From Campylobacter gastrosuis (lineage in GTDB: Bacteria; Campylobacterota; Campylobacteria; Campylobacterales; Campylobacteraceae), in assembly GCF_030249845.1 (NCBI RefSeq), contig NZ_JANURM010000003.1:1-64000 (forward strand): a stretch of DNA of 64,000 bases, in the 5' to 3' direction. The notes beneath the pieces are model-generated. The model had not been told where the DNA came from. It searched no databases and saw only the letters and a list, made by a program, of their open reading frames with translations. Shown here piece after piece: positions 52,950 through 62,502 of the stretch. Every line of letters begins with the position of its first letter. Positions within the stretch are counted from its first letter, which is position 1. The translations under genes were made by a program, and so were the position numbers.

Positions 52950-54194
52950 ATGAGTTTAGAGAGTTACGATAAGGAGATTTTTGACCTTACGCAAAATGAG
53001 TTAAAACGTCAGTGCGATCACCTTGAAATGATAGCTAGTGAGAATTTTACCTACCCAGAGGTTATGGAGGTAATGGGCTCAATCCTTACAAATAAATACG
53101 CCGAGGGGTATCCTGGCAAACGATATTATGGTGGTTGTGAATTTGTTGATGAGATTGAACAAATCGCCATTGACCGCTGCAAAAAGCTCTTTGGTTGCGA
53201 GTTTGCAAATGTCCAGCCAAATTCTGGCTCACAGGCAAATCAAGGCGTTTATGGTGCTTTATTAAATCCGGGCGATAAAATTTTAGGTATGGATTTAAGT
53301 CACGGCGGACACCTTACACACGGCGCAAAGGTCAGTAGCTCTGGCAAAATGTATGAGAGCTTTTTTTATGGCGTTGAGCTTGATGGACGCATAAACTACG
53401 ATAAGGTCTTAGAAATCGCAAAAGTCGTCCGCCCAAAAATGATAGTTTGTGGTGCTAGTGCCTATGCAAGACAGATTGATTTTGCAAAATTTAGAGCCAT
53501 TGCCGATGAGGTCGGAGCGTATTTGTTTGCCGATGTGGCTCACATTGCTGGGCTTGTTGTTGCAGGCGAGCATAACGACCCATTCCCACACTGCGACGTC
53601 GTAAGCTCAACCACTCACAAAACCCTTCGTGGCCCACGTGGCGGTATCATTATGACAAACAACGAAGAGTTTGCTAAAAAGATAAATTCAAGCATCTTCC
53701 CCGGAATTCAGGGCGGCCCGTTAATGCACGTAATAGCCGCAAAGGCTGTTGGTTTTAAACACAATCTAAGCGATGAGTGGAGAGTTTATGCAAAGCAAGT
53801 TAAGGCAAACGCTAAAAAGCTAGGCGAAGTTATGCTATCTCGTGGCTATGATTTAGTAAGCGGTGGCACTGATAATCACCTTATTTTACTTAGCCTTTTA
53901 AACAAGCCATTTAGTGGCAAGGACGCTGACATTGCACTTGGTAACTCTGGCATTACCGTTAATAAAAACACCGTTCCCGGCGAGATTAGAAGCCCATTTG
54001 TAACAAGTGGCGTTAGAATAGGCAGTCCAGCACTCACAGCACGCGGTATGAAAGAGGCTGAATTTGAGCTAATCGCAAACAAAATCGCCGACGTGCTTGA
54101 TGATATAAACAACACAGCTCTTCAAGCAAAGGTCAAAGCTGAGCTAAAAGAGCTTGCAAGTAAATTTATAATCTATAACAAAGCGATGTTTTAA
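52950..54194 (+). CDS. glyA: Serine hydroxymethyltransferase
   Basis: 414 residues. [37 protein letters not shown] and the PLP-lysine motif [16 protein letters not shown] are all in place. It interconverts serine and glycine with transfer of a one-carbon unit to tetrahydrofolate. AAGGAG precedes the ATG. The next gene starts at its stop codon. Confidence 0.96.
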   Translation: MSLESYDKEIFDLTQNELKRQCDHLEMIASENFTYPEVMEVMGSILTNKYAEGYPGKRYYGGCEFVDEIEQIAIDRCKKLFGCEFANVQPNSGSQANQGVYGALLNPGDKILGMDLSHGGHLTHGAKVSSSGKMYESFFYGVELDGRINYDKVLEIAKVVRPKMIVCGASAYARQIDFAKFRAIADEVGAYLFADVAHIAGLVVAGEHNDPFPHCDVVSSTTHKTLRGPRGGIIMTNNEEFAKKINSSIFPGIQGGPLMHVIAAKAVGFKHNLSDEWRVYAKQVKANAKKLGEVMLSRGYDLVSGGTDNHLILLSLLNKPFSGKDADIALGNSGITVNKNTVPGEIRSPFVTSGVRIGSPALTARGMKEAEFELIANKIADVLDDINNTALQAKVKAELKELASKFIIYNKAMF

Positions 54195-54736
54195 TGCAAA
54201 GTATTGATACAGCTCTTATAAAGATGATAACAAGCCACTACTACATAAAACGCGACACAATCGTAAATAAGATAGAGTATAAGGGCAAAATTTTCTTTGA
54301 TAAGTTTGAAAAAGTAAATGAGATGTTAAATTACAAGGTGATAAAAGAGCACGATGATGGCAATATCGTTGTCGCTCACCCACTTATAAATGCGTTTGAT
54401 AAGGTTGAAAATATCGTTTTTGACTACAACGGCAGGACGCCAGAGCGTTTTTGGCACAGGGCACAGCTTTTGCTTCGTGAAGAGGGTTTTATAAATTTTA
54501 CAGCCTACGAGAGCAAGACGCCCGGACACCTTCATCTTTACGTGCATAAGGGGCACACCACGCTAAATGAAGCCTATCAACTTGCAAATATGCTAAGTAT
54601 GAAGCTATCTCAACGCCTAGCAAGAGAGTGGAGAATGTTTCCGACAATGGACCTGCCACGAGAGTTTAATATCCTAGCACTACCTTATAAGCTTTATCAA
54701 AAAGAGCGAGGGGCGAGCTGGTCTAAACATATGTAA
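54194..54736 (+). CDS. DUF1882 family protein (180 aa)
   Basis: 180 residues, conserved in Campylobacter after glyA. The N-terminal part starts with TALIKMITSHYYIKRDTIVN, and the core has VENIVFDYNGRTPERFW, ESKTPGHLHLYVHKGH and MKLSQRLAREWRMFPTMDLP. The SK-PGHLHLYV stretch next to an aspartate strand recalls motif II of archaeo-eukaryotic primase folds, but DxD is not intact. No function is known. Its ATG overlaps the glyA stop and a SPOR protein follows after 11 bases. Confidence 0.7.
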   Translation: MQSIDTALIKMITSHYYIKRDTIVNKIEYKGKIFFDKFEKVNEMLNYKVIKEHDDGNIVVAHPLINAFDKVENIVFDYNGRTPERFWHRAQLLLREEGFINFTAYESKTPGHLHLYVHKGHTTLNEAYQLANMLSMKLSQRLAREWRMFPTMDLPREFNILALPYKLYQKERGASWSKHM

Positions 54737-54747
54737 AAGGGGTAAAA

Positions 54748-55581
54748 ATGCAAAATAACGAGCTTAAAGATATACTTTTAGACAGAGATGATGAGCTAAA
54801 AAGTCAGAAGTTAAAAAAACTGCTTATGATTATTGCTGCTCTTTGTGTGCTTTTTTTAATTGTCATTGCCACGATGAAAATTCTAAACTCAAACGAGCAA
54901 GAACAGACCGCACAAATTGACTCTCGCTTAGTTTTGCCACCTATGCCAGATGAGGGCGTAGCCACGCAGGATACGGCTAAAAAATCTGATGAGCAGCTAT
55001 TTAAGCAAGTGCCTATCGTGCCTGAAAACAAGGCAGAAGAGGACTTTGATGAGATGGTAAAAAGGCTAAAAGATAAAGAAAAGCCACAAGAGCCAGTCAA
55101 AGAGATAGCAACTAGTCAAACGCCAAAAGACACGCCAGTTGTCGTTAAAAAAGACGCCGTGATAAAACCAGCCGAGGTTAAAGATGTGGCTAAAAAAGAT
55201 GAGAAAAAGGCTGATAAGAAAAAAGCCGAGCCAGTAAAAACTGCAAAAGATAGCCCAAAACAAAAAACTCCGCTAGAAGCCACGCTAACCAAGCAAGAAA
55301 AAATTCGCATTGAGCCACAGCAAAAACCGCAACCTAGCCAAAACGTGCAAAGCCAAAATTTACAAAGCGGTGCTTACGTGCAGGCATTTGCGACTAAGTC
55401 AGCACCAGACGCAAGAGAGTTGGCTAAAATTTCATCAAAGGGTTACACCTACAAAACGTTAAAAGTTGATGGCGTTACAAAGGTTTTAATTGGTCCATTT
55501 AGTGGCGAAAATCTAAAAAATGAACTGGCAAATATAAGAAAAGAGATAAACAAAGGTGCCTTCGTTTATAGGGTAAAATAG
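54748..55581 (+). CDS. SPOR-domain membrane protein
   Basis: 277 residues. A cytoplasmic N-terminus precedes one membrane helix (about 28-46, LMIIAALCVLFLIVIATM). A long Lys/Pro/Glu-rich periplasmic linker (75-195) leads to a C-terminal SPOR domain (GAYVQAFATKSAPDARELAK to GAFVYRVK). SPOR domains bind denuded glycan strands at the septum, so it likely acts in division or wall maturation. The gene sits between DUF1882 and aroE and overlaps the aroE start by one base. Confidence 0.85.
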   Translation: MQNNELKDILLDRDDELKSQKLKKLLMIIAALCVLFLIVIATMKILNSNEQEQTAQIDSRLVLPPMPDEGVATQDTAKKSDEQLFKQVPIVPENKAEEDFDEMVKRLKDKEKPQEPVKEIATSQTPKDTPVVVKKDAVIKPAEVKDVAKKDEKKADKKKAEPVKTAKDSPKQKTPLEATLTKQEKIRIEPQQKPQPSQNVQSQNLQSGAYVQAFATKSAPDARELAKISSKGYTYKTLKVDGVTKVLIGPFSGENLKNELANIRKEINKGAFVYRVK

Positions 55582-56363
55582 TGAAAATTTTCGCAGTTTT
55601 AGGCGACCCAGTCGCCCACTCAATCTCGCCACTTTTGCATAACAAAGCCCTGCTTGATTTAGGCATCAATGCCGCTTATGTGCGTTTTTGCCTAAAAAAT
55701 GGCAGCGAGATAATCTCAAAATTTAAAGAGCTAAAATTAAGTGGAGCAAATGTCACCTTGCCACACAAAGAGTGGGCATTAAGGCTAAGCGACGAGGCAT
55801 CAAGCACGGCAAAAGCGATAGGCTCGGCAAACACCCTAGTGCTTAAAAATGATAAAATTCACGCCTACAACACAGACGCACTAGGCTTTTTTAAATCAAT
55901 TAGCGACTTTGGCAAAATTTCATCAGCCCTTTTAATCGGTGCTGGCGGCACAGCAAAGGCTATCTCTTACATTTTAAATCAAAACGGCATAAGGGTTGAA
56001 ATTTTAAACAGAAGCGATGAAAAATTAGCCGATTTTAGGCAAAATTTTGAGTGCTTTTCGTGGCAAAATTTCACGCCAAAGGGCTATGATTTAGTCATAA
56101 ACTCAACGAGTGCTGGGCTAAAAGATGAGCTTTTACCAGCTCCACTTGAAATTTTATTGCCAGTTTTAAAGCAGAGTAAATTTGCTTTTGATGTGATTTA
56201 TGGCAAAAAAACTCCGTTTTTAAACCTTAGTAAGGATTGTAATTTAGCTAGTAAAGACGGGCTTGGTATGCTGATTTTTCAGGCAGTTTTGGCGTTTAAT
56301 CTCTTTTTTAACGAGCAATTTAGCCAAGCAGATATAGAAAAATCAATGAGAAGCGTGATTTAA
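55581..56363 (+). CDS. aroE: Shikimate dehydrogenase
   Basis: 260 residues. The start codon is GTG. The substrate motif GDPVAHSISPLLHNKAL, the catalytic Lys in ANVTLPHKEWAL, NTDALGF and the NADP loop LIGAGGTAKAISY are visible. It reduces 3-dehydroshikimate to shikimate. The DLVINSTSAG segment is typical. It follows the SPOR gene directly and precedes mfd. Confidence 0.94.
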   Translation: MKIFAVLGDPVAHSISPLLHNKALLDLGINAAYVRFCLKNGSEIISKFKELKLSGANVTLPHKEWALRLSDEASSTAKAIGSANTLVLKNDKIHAYNTDALGFFKSISDFGKISSALLIGAGGTAKAISYILNQNGIRVEILNRSDEKLADFRQNFECFSWQNFTPKGYDLVINSTSAGLKDELLPAPLEILLPVLKQSKFAFDVIYGKKTPFLNLSKDCNLASKDGLGMLIFQAVLAFNLFFNEQFSQADIEKSMRSVI

Positions 56364-56429
56364 CGCCGATTTTAACAAACTTCAAACCAAATTACAATAA
56401 AATAACGTAAAATTTTAAAAAGGTAGAGT

Positions 56430-59384
56430 TTGCAAGCAAAGGTTTTTGAGTATTTTAGTGGCGAGTTTGATTGCGAAATTTTAATCGTAAGCGATGAAAA
56501 AGAGGCGTTTTTATGCTCACAAGCGACCGAATTTTTAGGGATTAAAAGCTTTGTTTTGCCAGATTTTAGAGCCGAGTTTGGCGATGATTTACGCTCATTT
56601 TCAAGTGAGCTTTTTGAAATTTCAAAAACACTTTCACAATTTTATAAATTTAGTGGCAAAAAGCTTCTAATCGCCCCATTTCACACACTTTTAAACAACC
56701 TACCAGATAAAAAACACCTACAATCAAAGACGATAAATTTTGCTGATAAGCTAAATTTTAACGACCTAGCCGATGAGCTTTTAAGGTTTGGCTATGAGAG
56801 CGTTGATATTGTTGAGAGCAGGGGCGAGTTTAGCATTCGGGGCGAAATTATTGACATTTTTAGCGTTAGCAGCGATGAGCCTTGTCGGATTTTGTGCTTT
56901 GGCGATGAGGTTGAGAGCATTCGCTACTACTCGCCAGCCACGCAAATAAGCCTTAAAACCGAGCTTGAAAGCATTGAAATAACGCCGTTTGTGGCAAATT
57001 TAACTAAGAGCGAATATCAAAAAGCAAACGCCAAAATTGACGCCATAAGCACGGACGCCTTAATTAGCGACCTAAATTCGCTTGGATTTTGGGCGATTGA
57101 TGACTTTGTGGATTTTGTTAAAATTTACAAATGCAAGTTTTTAAACAAGATTGATTTTAGCCTTTATGAGCGTGATTTTTCAAAATTTAATGGCATTAAA
57201 ATTCTCCCAGACGCCAAAATTTACAGGGATTTAGAAGTTAGTTTAAGCGCGGATTTTTTTATGCTAAATGCAAAAAAGGAGATTTTGCTTCTTTCAAACA
57301 CAAAAATGGCGTTTGACGCCCTAAATTTAGGCGAATACGAAAATGTAAAATTTAGGCAAAGTCCGTTTATTTTAAACATAGCAAGTAGCGATAAAGTCAT
57401 CGTTTCAATCAATAAAGTCCAAAAAAAAGAGCGGACTAAAAAGCCATCGCTTGTCGTTGATGAGCTAAAAATCAATGATTATGTGGTGCACGAAGAATAC
57501 GGCATAGGTCGCTTTTTGGGGCTTGAAAAGATAGCGGTTTTGGGTGCTACTCGTGAATTTGTAGTCATCGCTTATGCAAATGATGACAGGCTACTTTTGC
57601 CGGTTGAGCATTTAAATTTAATAGACAGATATATTGCTGTAAATGGCTCGGTCGCCGTTCTTGACAGGCTTGGCAAGGCAAGTTTTGCAAAACTCAAAGA
57701 AAAAGTAAGAGAAAAACTATTCATCATCGCTTCAAAAATCATCGCTCTTGCTGCCCAGCGTGAGCTAATTAACGGCATTGTGATTAAAAAAGATGATTTA
57801 GAGTATCTAAAATTTATCCAAAACGCTGGATTTAGCTACACAAAAGACCAAGAGAGTGCTGTGGCTGAAATTTTAACTGATTTAGAGAGCGGTAGGGTTA
57901 TGGATAGGCTTTTAAGTGGCGATGTCGGCTTTGGCAAGACAGAAGTTGCGATGAATGCCATTTTTGCTTGTGTTAAAAGTGGCTATCAAGCCCTATTTTT
58001 TGTCCCTACCACGCTTTTATCAGCCCAGCACTACAAAAGCCTAGTTGAGCGGTTTAGAGAGTTTAATATCGCTGTTTTTAGGCTTGATAGATTTACTAGC
58101 ACAAAAGAGAAAAAAGCTCTAACAAATGCCCTAGAAAACGGCACTCCGCTCGTTTGTGTCGGCACACACGCACTTCTTAGCTTAAAGGCACAAAATGTCG
58201 GGCTAATCATCATTGATGAAGAGCATAAATTTGGGGTAAAACAAAAGGAGAAATTAAAAGAAATTTCATCAAATTCGCACCTTTTATCAATGTCAGCCAC
58301 GCCAATCCCTAGAAGCCTAAATATGGCTTTATCAAAAATCAAAGGCTACTCAACCCTAAAAACACCGCCAAGCTCACGTCTTGAAGTTAGAACATCTGTT
58401 CGTGAATTTGATGAAAAGATAGTAAAAGAGGCGATTTTGCGTGAGCTTAGACGTGCTGGGCAGGTTTTTTATATCCATAATCACATTGCTGATATGATGC
58501 AAACGGCTAAATTTTTAATGAAACTAATTCCAAAAATTCGCATTTTAATCTTACACTCAAAGATTGACGCAAAAACCACTGAGGATGAGATGATGAAGTT
58601 TGAAAACGGCGAATACGACGTGCTTTTATGCACGAGTATTGTTGAGAGCGGTATTCACCTGCCAAACGCAAATACAATCATCGTTGAAAACGCAAATAAA
58701 TTTGGCATAGCCGACCTTCATCAGCTTCGTGGCAGGGTCGGCAGGAGCGATAAACAGGCATATTGTTACTTTTTAATTGATGATAAAAATGCAATTAGCG
58801 ATGACGCTTTAAAACGCCTTGTTGCATTAGAGAGCAACTCAACGCTAGGCAGTGGGGCAGTTTTAGCCTATCACGACCTTGAAATTCGTGGCGGTGGCAA
58901 TATCGTAGGCGAGGCACAAAGTGGGCATATTGAGGCCATTGGCTACTCGCTTTATCTTAAAATGCTTGAAGATGAGATAAATCGCCTTTTAAACCAAAAC
59001 GAGCCAAAACGCAAAAATTTAGAGCTAAAATTAAGCATAAATGCGTTTTTAAACCCAGAATTTATACGTGAGGACAGGCTTAGATTGGAGCTTTACAGAA
59101 GGCTTAGCAAGTGTGAAAATGTAGGAGAAGTTTTTGAAATAGGGGTTGAAATTGAGGATAGATTTGGTAAAATTGACACATTTACAAAGCAGTTTTTAGA
59201 TCTAATTATCATTAAGATAATGGCTACAAATTTAGGCTACAAAGCAATCTCAAATGCTGGGCAAAATATCGTTTTAACAGCCCAAAGTGATGAGAAAATC
59301 CGCCTAAAATCGCACAGTCTTGATGATGATGATATTTTAGCCGAGATTATGAAATTTTTACGAAATTCTAAGGAGTTAAAATGA
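56430..59384 (+). CDS. mfd: Transcription-repair coupling factor Mfd
   Basis: 984 residues, short because the N-terminal UvrB-homology module is abbreviated. The start is TTG 56430 with AAAGG upstream. The RNA polymerase interaction domain begins with INDYVVHEEYGIGRFLGLEK. The RecG-like helicase has LSGDVGFGKTEVAMNAIF, DEEHKFGVKQKEKLK, SATPIPRSL and HQLRGRVGRSDKQAYCYF. It pushes stalled polymerase off lesions and recruits UvrA. The next gene overlaps its stop by four bases. Confidence 0.95.
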   Translation: MQAKVFEYFSGEFDCEILIVSDEKEAFLCSQATEFLGIKSFVLPDFRAEFGDDLRSFSSELFEISKTLSQFYKFSGKKLLIAPFHTLLNNLPDKKHLQSKTINFADKLNFNDLADELLRFGYESVDIVESRGEFSIRGEIIDIFSVSSDEPCRILCFGDEVESIRYYSPATQISLKTELESIEITPFVANLTKSEYQKANAKIDAISTDALISDLNSLGFWAIDDFVDFVKIYKCKFLNKIDFSLYERDFSKFNGIKILPDAKIYRDLEVSLSADFFMLNAKKEILLLSNTKMAFDALNLGEYENVKFRQSPFILNIASSDKVIVSINKVQKKERTKKPSLVVDELKINDYVVHEEYGIGRFLGLEKIAVLGATREFVVIAYANDDRLLLPVEHLNLIDRYIAVNGSVAVLDRLGKASFAKLKEKVREKLFIIASKIIALAAQRELINGIVIKKDDLEYLKFIQNAGFSYTKDQESAVAEILTDLESGRVMDRLLSGDVGFGKTEVAMNAIFACVKSGYQALFFVPTTLLSAQHYKSLVERFREFNIAVFRLDRFTSTKEKKALTNALENGTPLVCVGTHALLSLKAQNVGLIIIDEEHKFGVKQKEKLKEISSNSHLLSMSATPIPRSLNMALSKIKGYSTLKTPPSSRLEVRTSVREFDEKIVKEAILRELRRAGQVFYIHNHIADMMQTAKFLMKLIPKIRILILHSKIDAKTTEDEMMKFENGEYDVLLCTSIVESGIHLPNANTIIVENANKFGIADLHQLRGRVGRSDKQAYCYFLIDDKNAISDDALKRLVALESNSTLGSGAVLAYHDLEIRGGGNIVGEAQSGHIEAIGYSLYLKMLEDEINRLLNQNEPKRKNLELKLSINAFLNPEFIREDRLRLELYRRLSKCENVGEVFEIGVEIEDRFGKIDTFTKQFLDLIIIKIMATNLGYKAISNAGQNIVLTAQSDEKIRLKSHSLDDDDILAEIMKFLRNSKELK

Positions 59385-60142
59385 TAGACTGGACAAGAGA
59401 TTATGCGGCGATTTTTAAGCCAAATAGGGGACTTTGCGTGGTAAAAGACATTGATTTTGTTGATATTAACTCGCTTGTTGGGCTTAATACTCAAAAAGAG
59501 CAGTTAATAAAAAACACACGTGATTTTTTAGACGATAAGGACGCAAATCACGCACTGCTTTGGGGCGAAATGGGGTGCGGTAAATCAAGCCTAATTAAGG
59601 CTGTTTTTACGAAATTTTACACGGATGGACTTAGGCTGATTGAGCTATTTTACGATGATTTACGCTACCTTTCAGATATTATTGATGAGCTTAGAGATAG
59701 CGAGTTTAAATTTATAATCTTTTGCGATGATTTAAGCTTTGAAAACGGCAGCAGGGATTATAAATTTTTAAAGCCACTAATGCAAGGTAGCATTGAAAAA
59801 CCGCCAAGAAATGTCCTAATTTATGCCACTTCAAACCGCAGACACCTAGTAAGTGAGTTAAAAAGCGATAATTTAGGCACTGAAATTTTAGATGGCGAGA
59901 TTCATTATGGCGACGCTGTGCAGGAGAAAATCTCGCTCTCAGATCGCTTTGGACTTTGGATTAGCTTTTATCAGGGCAATTTTAGCGAGTATCTGCAAAT
60001 CGTTGATTTTTATTTTAAAGATATTAATGTAAATAAAGAGCTACTTCACGAAGCAGCAAAGACCTACGCAACGCTTAGAGGCAGCCGAAGTGGTCGCACG
60101 GCAAAGCAGTTTTTTATGAGCTATAAAGACAGGATAAAATGA
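59381..60142 (+). CDS. DUF815 AAA-type ATPase
   Basis: 253 residues of the DUF815 family. Walker A is LLWGEMGCGKSSLIKAVF, Walker B is FIIFCDDLSF, and SNRRHLVS is the sensor region typical of this family. The preceding helix reads VGLNTQKEQLIKNTRDFL. The family is broadly conserved in bacteria without a settled role; many act as small AAA loaders. It overlaps both mfd and the HhH-GPD gene by four bases, so it may be coupled to DNA repair. Confidence 0.85.
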   Translation: MIDWTRDYAAIFKPNRGLCVVKDIDFVDINSLVGLNTQKEQLIKNTRDFLDDKDANHALLWGEMGCGKSSLIKAVFTKFYTDGLRLIELFYDDLRYLSDIIDELRDSEFKFIIFCDDLSFENGSRDYKFLKPLMQGSIEKPPRNVLIYATSNRRHLVSELKSDNLGTEILDGEIHYGDAVQEKISLSDRFGLWISFYQGNFSEYLQIVDFYFKDINVNKELLHEAAKTYATLRGSRSGRTAKQFFMSYKDRIK

Positions 60143-60786
60143 GCGTAACAGAGCTATTTTTAAGGCTATTTTTACTCTATAAAGATAGAAATTTAGCCTG
60201 GCCAAATAATGGTAGTTTTGAGGTGGTCGTGGGTGCGATTTTGGTGCAAAATACCGCTTGGAGAAACGTTTTAAAGGCGTTAGAAAATTTAAAAAACGCA
60301 AACGCTTTAAGCGTTGATGGCATTTTAAATTTAAGCGTGAATGATTTAGCGATTTTGATTAAGCCAAGCGGATTTTATAATACCAAAGCAAAACGGCTAA
60401 ACACGCTAGTAAAAGCGATAAAATCGGACTTTGGCGACTTTGAAAATTTCAAAAATAGCGTAAGCAGGGAGTGGCTTTTGGGCGTTAAGGGCGTTGGATT
60501 TGAGACGACAGACGCCATTTTAACCTACGCTTGTTTTAAACCAGAAGCCATTGCAAGTGCTTATGCGGCACGAATTTTAGCCACTTTTGGCTATGAGTTT
60601 GAAAGCTATGATGAGCTAAAAGAGCATTTGGGCGGACTTGACTTTGCTAAAATTTACAAAGCTACAAATTTAAGCGATGAAAACGCCGTTTTTGACCTTT
60701 TTCATCTGATGATTATTGAGTTTTGCAAGGAATTTTCAAGCGGTAAAAAAATATCGCAAAAAGGGCTAGAAATTTTAAATTTCTAA
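60139..60786 (+). CDS. HhH-GPD DNA glycosylase-like protein, catalytic Asp replaced
   Basis: 215 residues, similar in length and layout to 3-methyladenine glycosylase MagIII of Helicobacter: VVVGAILVQNTAWRNV, a helix-hairpin-helix LGVKGVGFETTDAIL (113-128) and no iron-sulfur cysteine cluster. The catalytic motif, normally VDxYTxRIL, reads ASAYAARIL, so the key Asp is Ser140 (AGT). The protein may bind without excising, or use another residue. It lies behind mfd and the AAA gene in a repair-like operon. Confidence 0.75.
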   Translation: MSVTELFLRLFLLYKDRNLAWPNNGSFEVVVGAILVQNTAWRNVLKALENLKNANALSVDGILNLSVNDLAILIKPSGFYNTKAKRLNTLVKAIKSDFGDFENFKNSVSREWLLGVKGVGFETTDAILTYACFKPEAIASAYAARILATFGYEFESYDELKEHLGGLDFAKIYKATNLSDENAVFDLFHLMIIEFCKEFSSGKKISQKGLEILNF

Positions 60787-60839
60787 GTAAAGTTTTTAAA
60801 AATTTACGATATATTTATGCCTACATTTTTTAAGGAGCT

Positions 60840-61748
60840 ATGATGATATATGAAAACATCACAAAAACCATTGGCAATACGCCGATAGTTAAGTTAAAGT
60901 CGGCTGACGATGAGGCTGAAATTTACGCTAAGTTGGAGTTTTTTAATCCAGGCGGTTCGGTTAAGGACAGAATAGCGTTAAATATGGTTGAAAAAATGCT
61001 ACAAAACGGCACATTAAAGCAGGGCGATACTATCGTTGAGCCAACAAGTGGCAACACCGGCGTAGGCGTGGCTATGGTCGCAGCTGCACTTGGATTTAAG
61101 GTCATCTTTTGTATGCCTGAGAGTATGAGCATTGAGCGTAGAAAGATAATGGCAGCTTATGGCGCTACTCTTGTTTTAACAGAGGCTGCTAAGGGTATGA
61201 AAGGTGCAATAGCAAAGGCGACCGAGCTAGCTAGTCAGCCAAATCACGTGATGTTAAGCCAGTTTGAAAATCCATTTAACCCTGACGCTCACGCTACATT
61301 TACTGCAAAAGAGATTATGGCTGATTTTGCCTCTCTTGACGCATTTGTTTCTGGTGTAGGCACTGGCGGGACGATAAGCGGTGTAGCAAAGACGCTAAAA
61401 GCAAACAGCTACGCTACAAAATTCATAGCCGTTGAGCCAGAATCAAGCCCAGTTTTAAGCGGTGGCAGCCCAGCTCCACATAAAATTCAAGGCATAGGTG
61501 CTGGATTTATCCCAAACACGATGAATATGTCAATTGTTGATGAGATTGAGAAAGTAAGCAACGATGACGCCTTTGCTGCTTCAAGAGAGCTTGCTAAGAC
61601 GCAGGGCATTTTTCTAGGCATTAGCGGTGGTGCTGCTTATGTGGCAGCTAGACGCGTAGCAAAGCGACTAGGCAAGGGCAAGAAGGTGCTATTTATCGCC
61701 CCTGATAACGGCGAGAGATACCTAAGCACCGAGCTTTATGGAGCTTAA
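60840..61748 (+). CDS. cysK: Cysteine synthase A (O-acetylserine sulfhydrylase)
   Basis: 302 residues. The PLP lysine lies in NPGGSVKDRIALNM, the substrate loop is EPTSGNTGVGVAM, the phosphate loop GVGTGGTISGVAK, and IFLGISGGAAY is near the end. It makes cysteine from O-acetylserine and sulfide. AAGGAG precedes two adjacent ATG codons (60840, 60843). cysE follows after three bases; the two enzymes form the cysteine synthase complex. Confidence 0.95.
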   Translation: MMIYENITKTIGNTPIVKLKSADDEAEIYAKLEFFNPGGSVKDRIALNMVEKMLQNGTLKQGDTIVEPTSGNTGVGVAMVAAALGFKVIFCMPESMSIERRKIMAAYGATLVLTEAAKGMKGAIAKATELASQPNHVMLSQFENPFNPDAHATFTAKEIMADFASLDAFVSGVGTGGTISGVAKTLKANSYATKFIAVEPESSPVLSGGSPAPHKIQGIGAGFIPNTMNMSIVDEIEKVSNDDAFAASRELAKTQGIFLGISGGAAYVAARRVAKRLGKGKKVLFIAPDNGERYLSTELYGA

Positions 61749-61751
61749 AAT

Positions 61752-62309
61752 TTGAAGATAATTGATGAGATAAAAGAGCTAGTTTGTGTGGTCAAAGAAA
61801 AAGACCCGTCTGTAAATCGGTGCTGTTTTTGGGCGATTTTGATAAATACGCCGGGCATTCACGCCGTGCTTTTTCACAGGCTTTCGCATAAAATTTATGA
61901 GAAAAACCACCCATTTATCGCTCGTTTTATCTCGCAAATCGCTAGATTTTTAACCGGCATTGAAATTCACCCCGGTGCAAAAATAGGCAGGCGTTTTTTC
62001 ATTGACCACGGTATGGGCGTGGTCATTGGCGAAACGGCTGAGATTGGCGATGATGTTATGCTTTATCATCAGGTCACGCTTGGTGGCACTGGCAAGGAGT
62101 GTGGCAAGCGTCATCCCACGCTAAAAGACGGCGTGGTCGTGTCGGCTGGGGCGAAAATTTTAGGTGCGATTACGATTGGTGAGAATGCTAAAATCGGTGC
62201 AAATTCAGTCGTGATAAAAGACGTCCCAGATGATGCAACTGCCGTTGGCATACCTGCTAAAATCGTGCGAATCGGCGGTAAAATTTATGAGCCTGAATAT
62301 ACGATTTAA
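61752..62309 (+). CDS. cysE: Serine acetyltransferase
   Basis: 185 residues, a short CysE form, starting at TTG 61752 with GGAG eight bases upstream. The left-handed beta-helix hexapeptide repeats run from about residue 70 ([52 protein letters not shown]). It acetylates serine. The protein ends in Ile (EPEYTI), the residue that CysE inserts into the CysK active site to form the complex. It is co-transcribed with cysK. Confidence 0.94.
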   Translation: MKIIDEIKELVCVVKEKDPSVNRCCFWAILINTPGIHAVLFHRLSHKIYEKNHPFIARFISQIARFLTGIEIHPGAKIGRRFFIDHGMGVVIGETAEIGDDVMLYHQVTLGGTGKECGKRHPTLKDGVVVSAGAKILGAITIGENAKIGANSVVIKDVPDDATAVGIPAKIVRIGGKIYEPEYTI

Positions 62310-62399
62310 GGTTTTACTTTTGAGCGATAAATGCATTTTAAATTTTAAGTTTTAGCCACTAAATACAAAGAGTTTGCACGTTTTTACGCCAAAGTCCTA

Positions 62400-62422
62400 A
62401 AATTTTAGAAAATCTAAAATTT
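62400..62422. terminator. Convergent terminator between cysE and dcuC
   Basis: AAATTTTAGA (62400-62409), loop AAA, TCTAAAATTT (62413-62422). The rest of the 190-bp gap holds nothing else I can support. Confidence 0.55.
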
Positions 62423-62502
62423 AAAACGTATATTGCACCCTGTTTTTAAACATATCAAAATTTGCAAATTTTTTAGTCAAATAAAATTAAACCCAAACAC
62501 AC

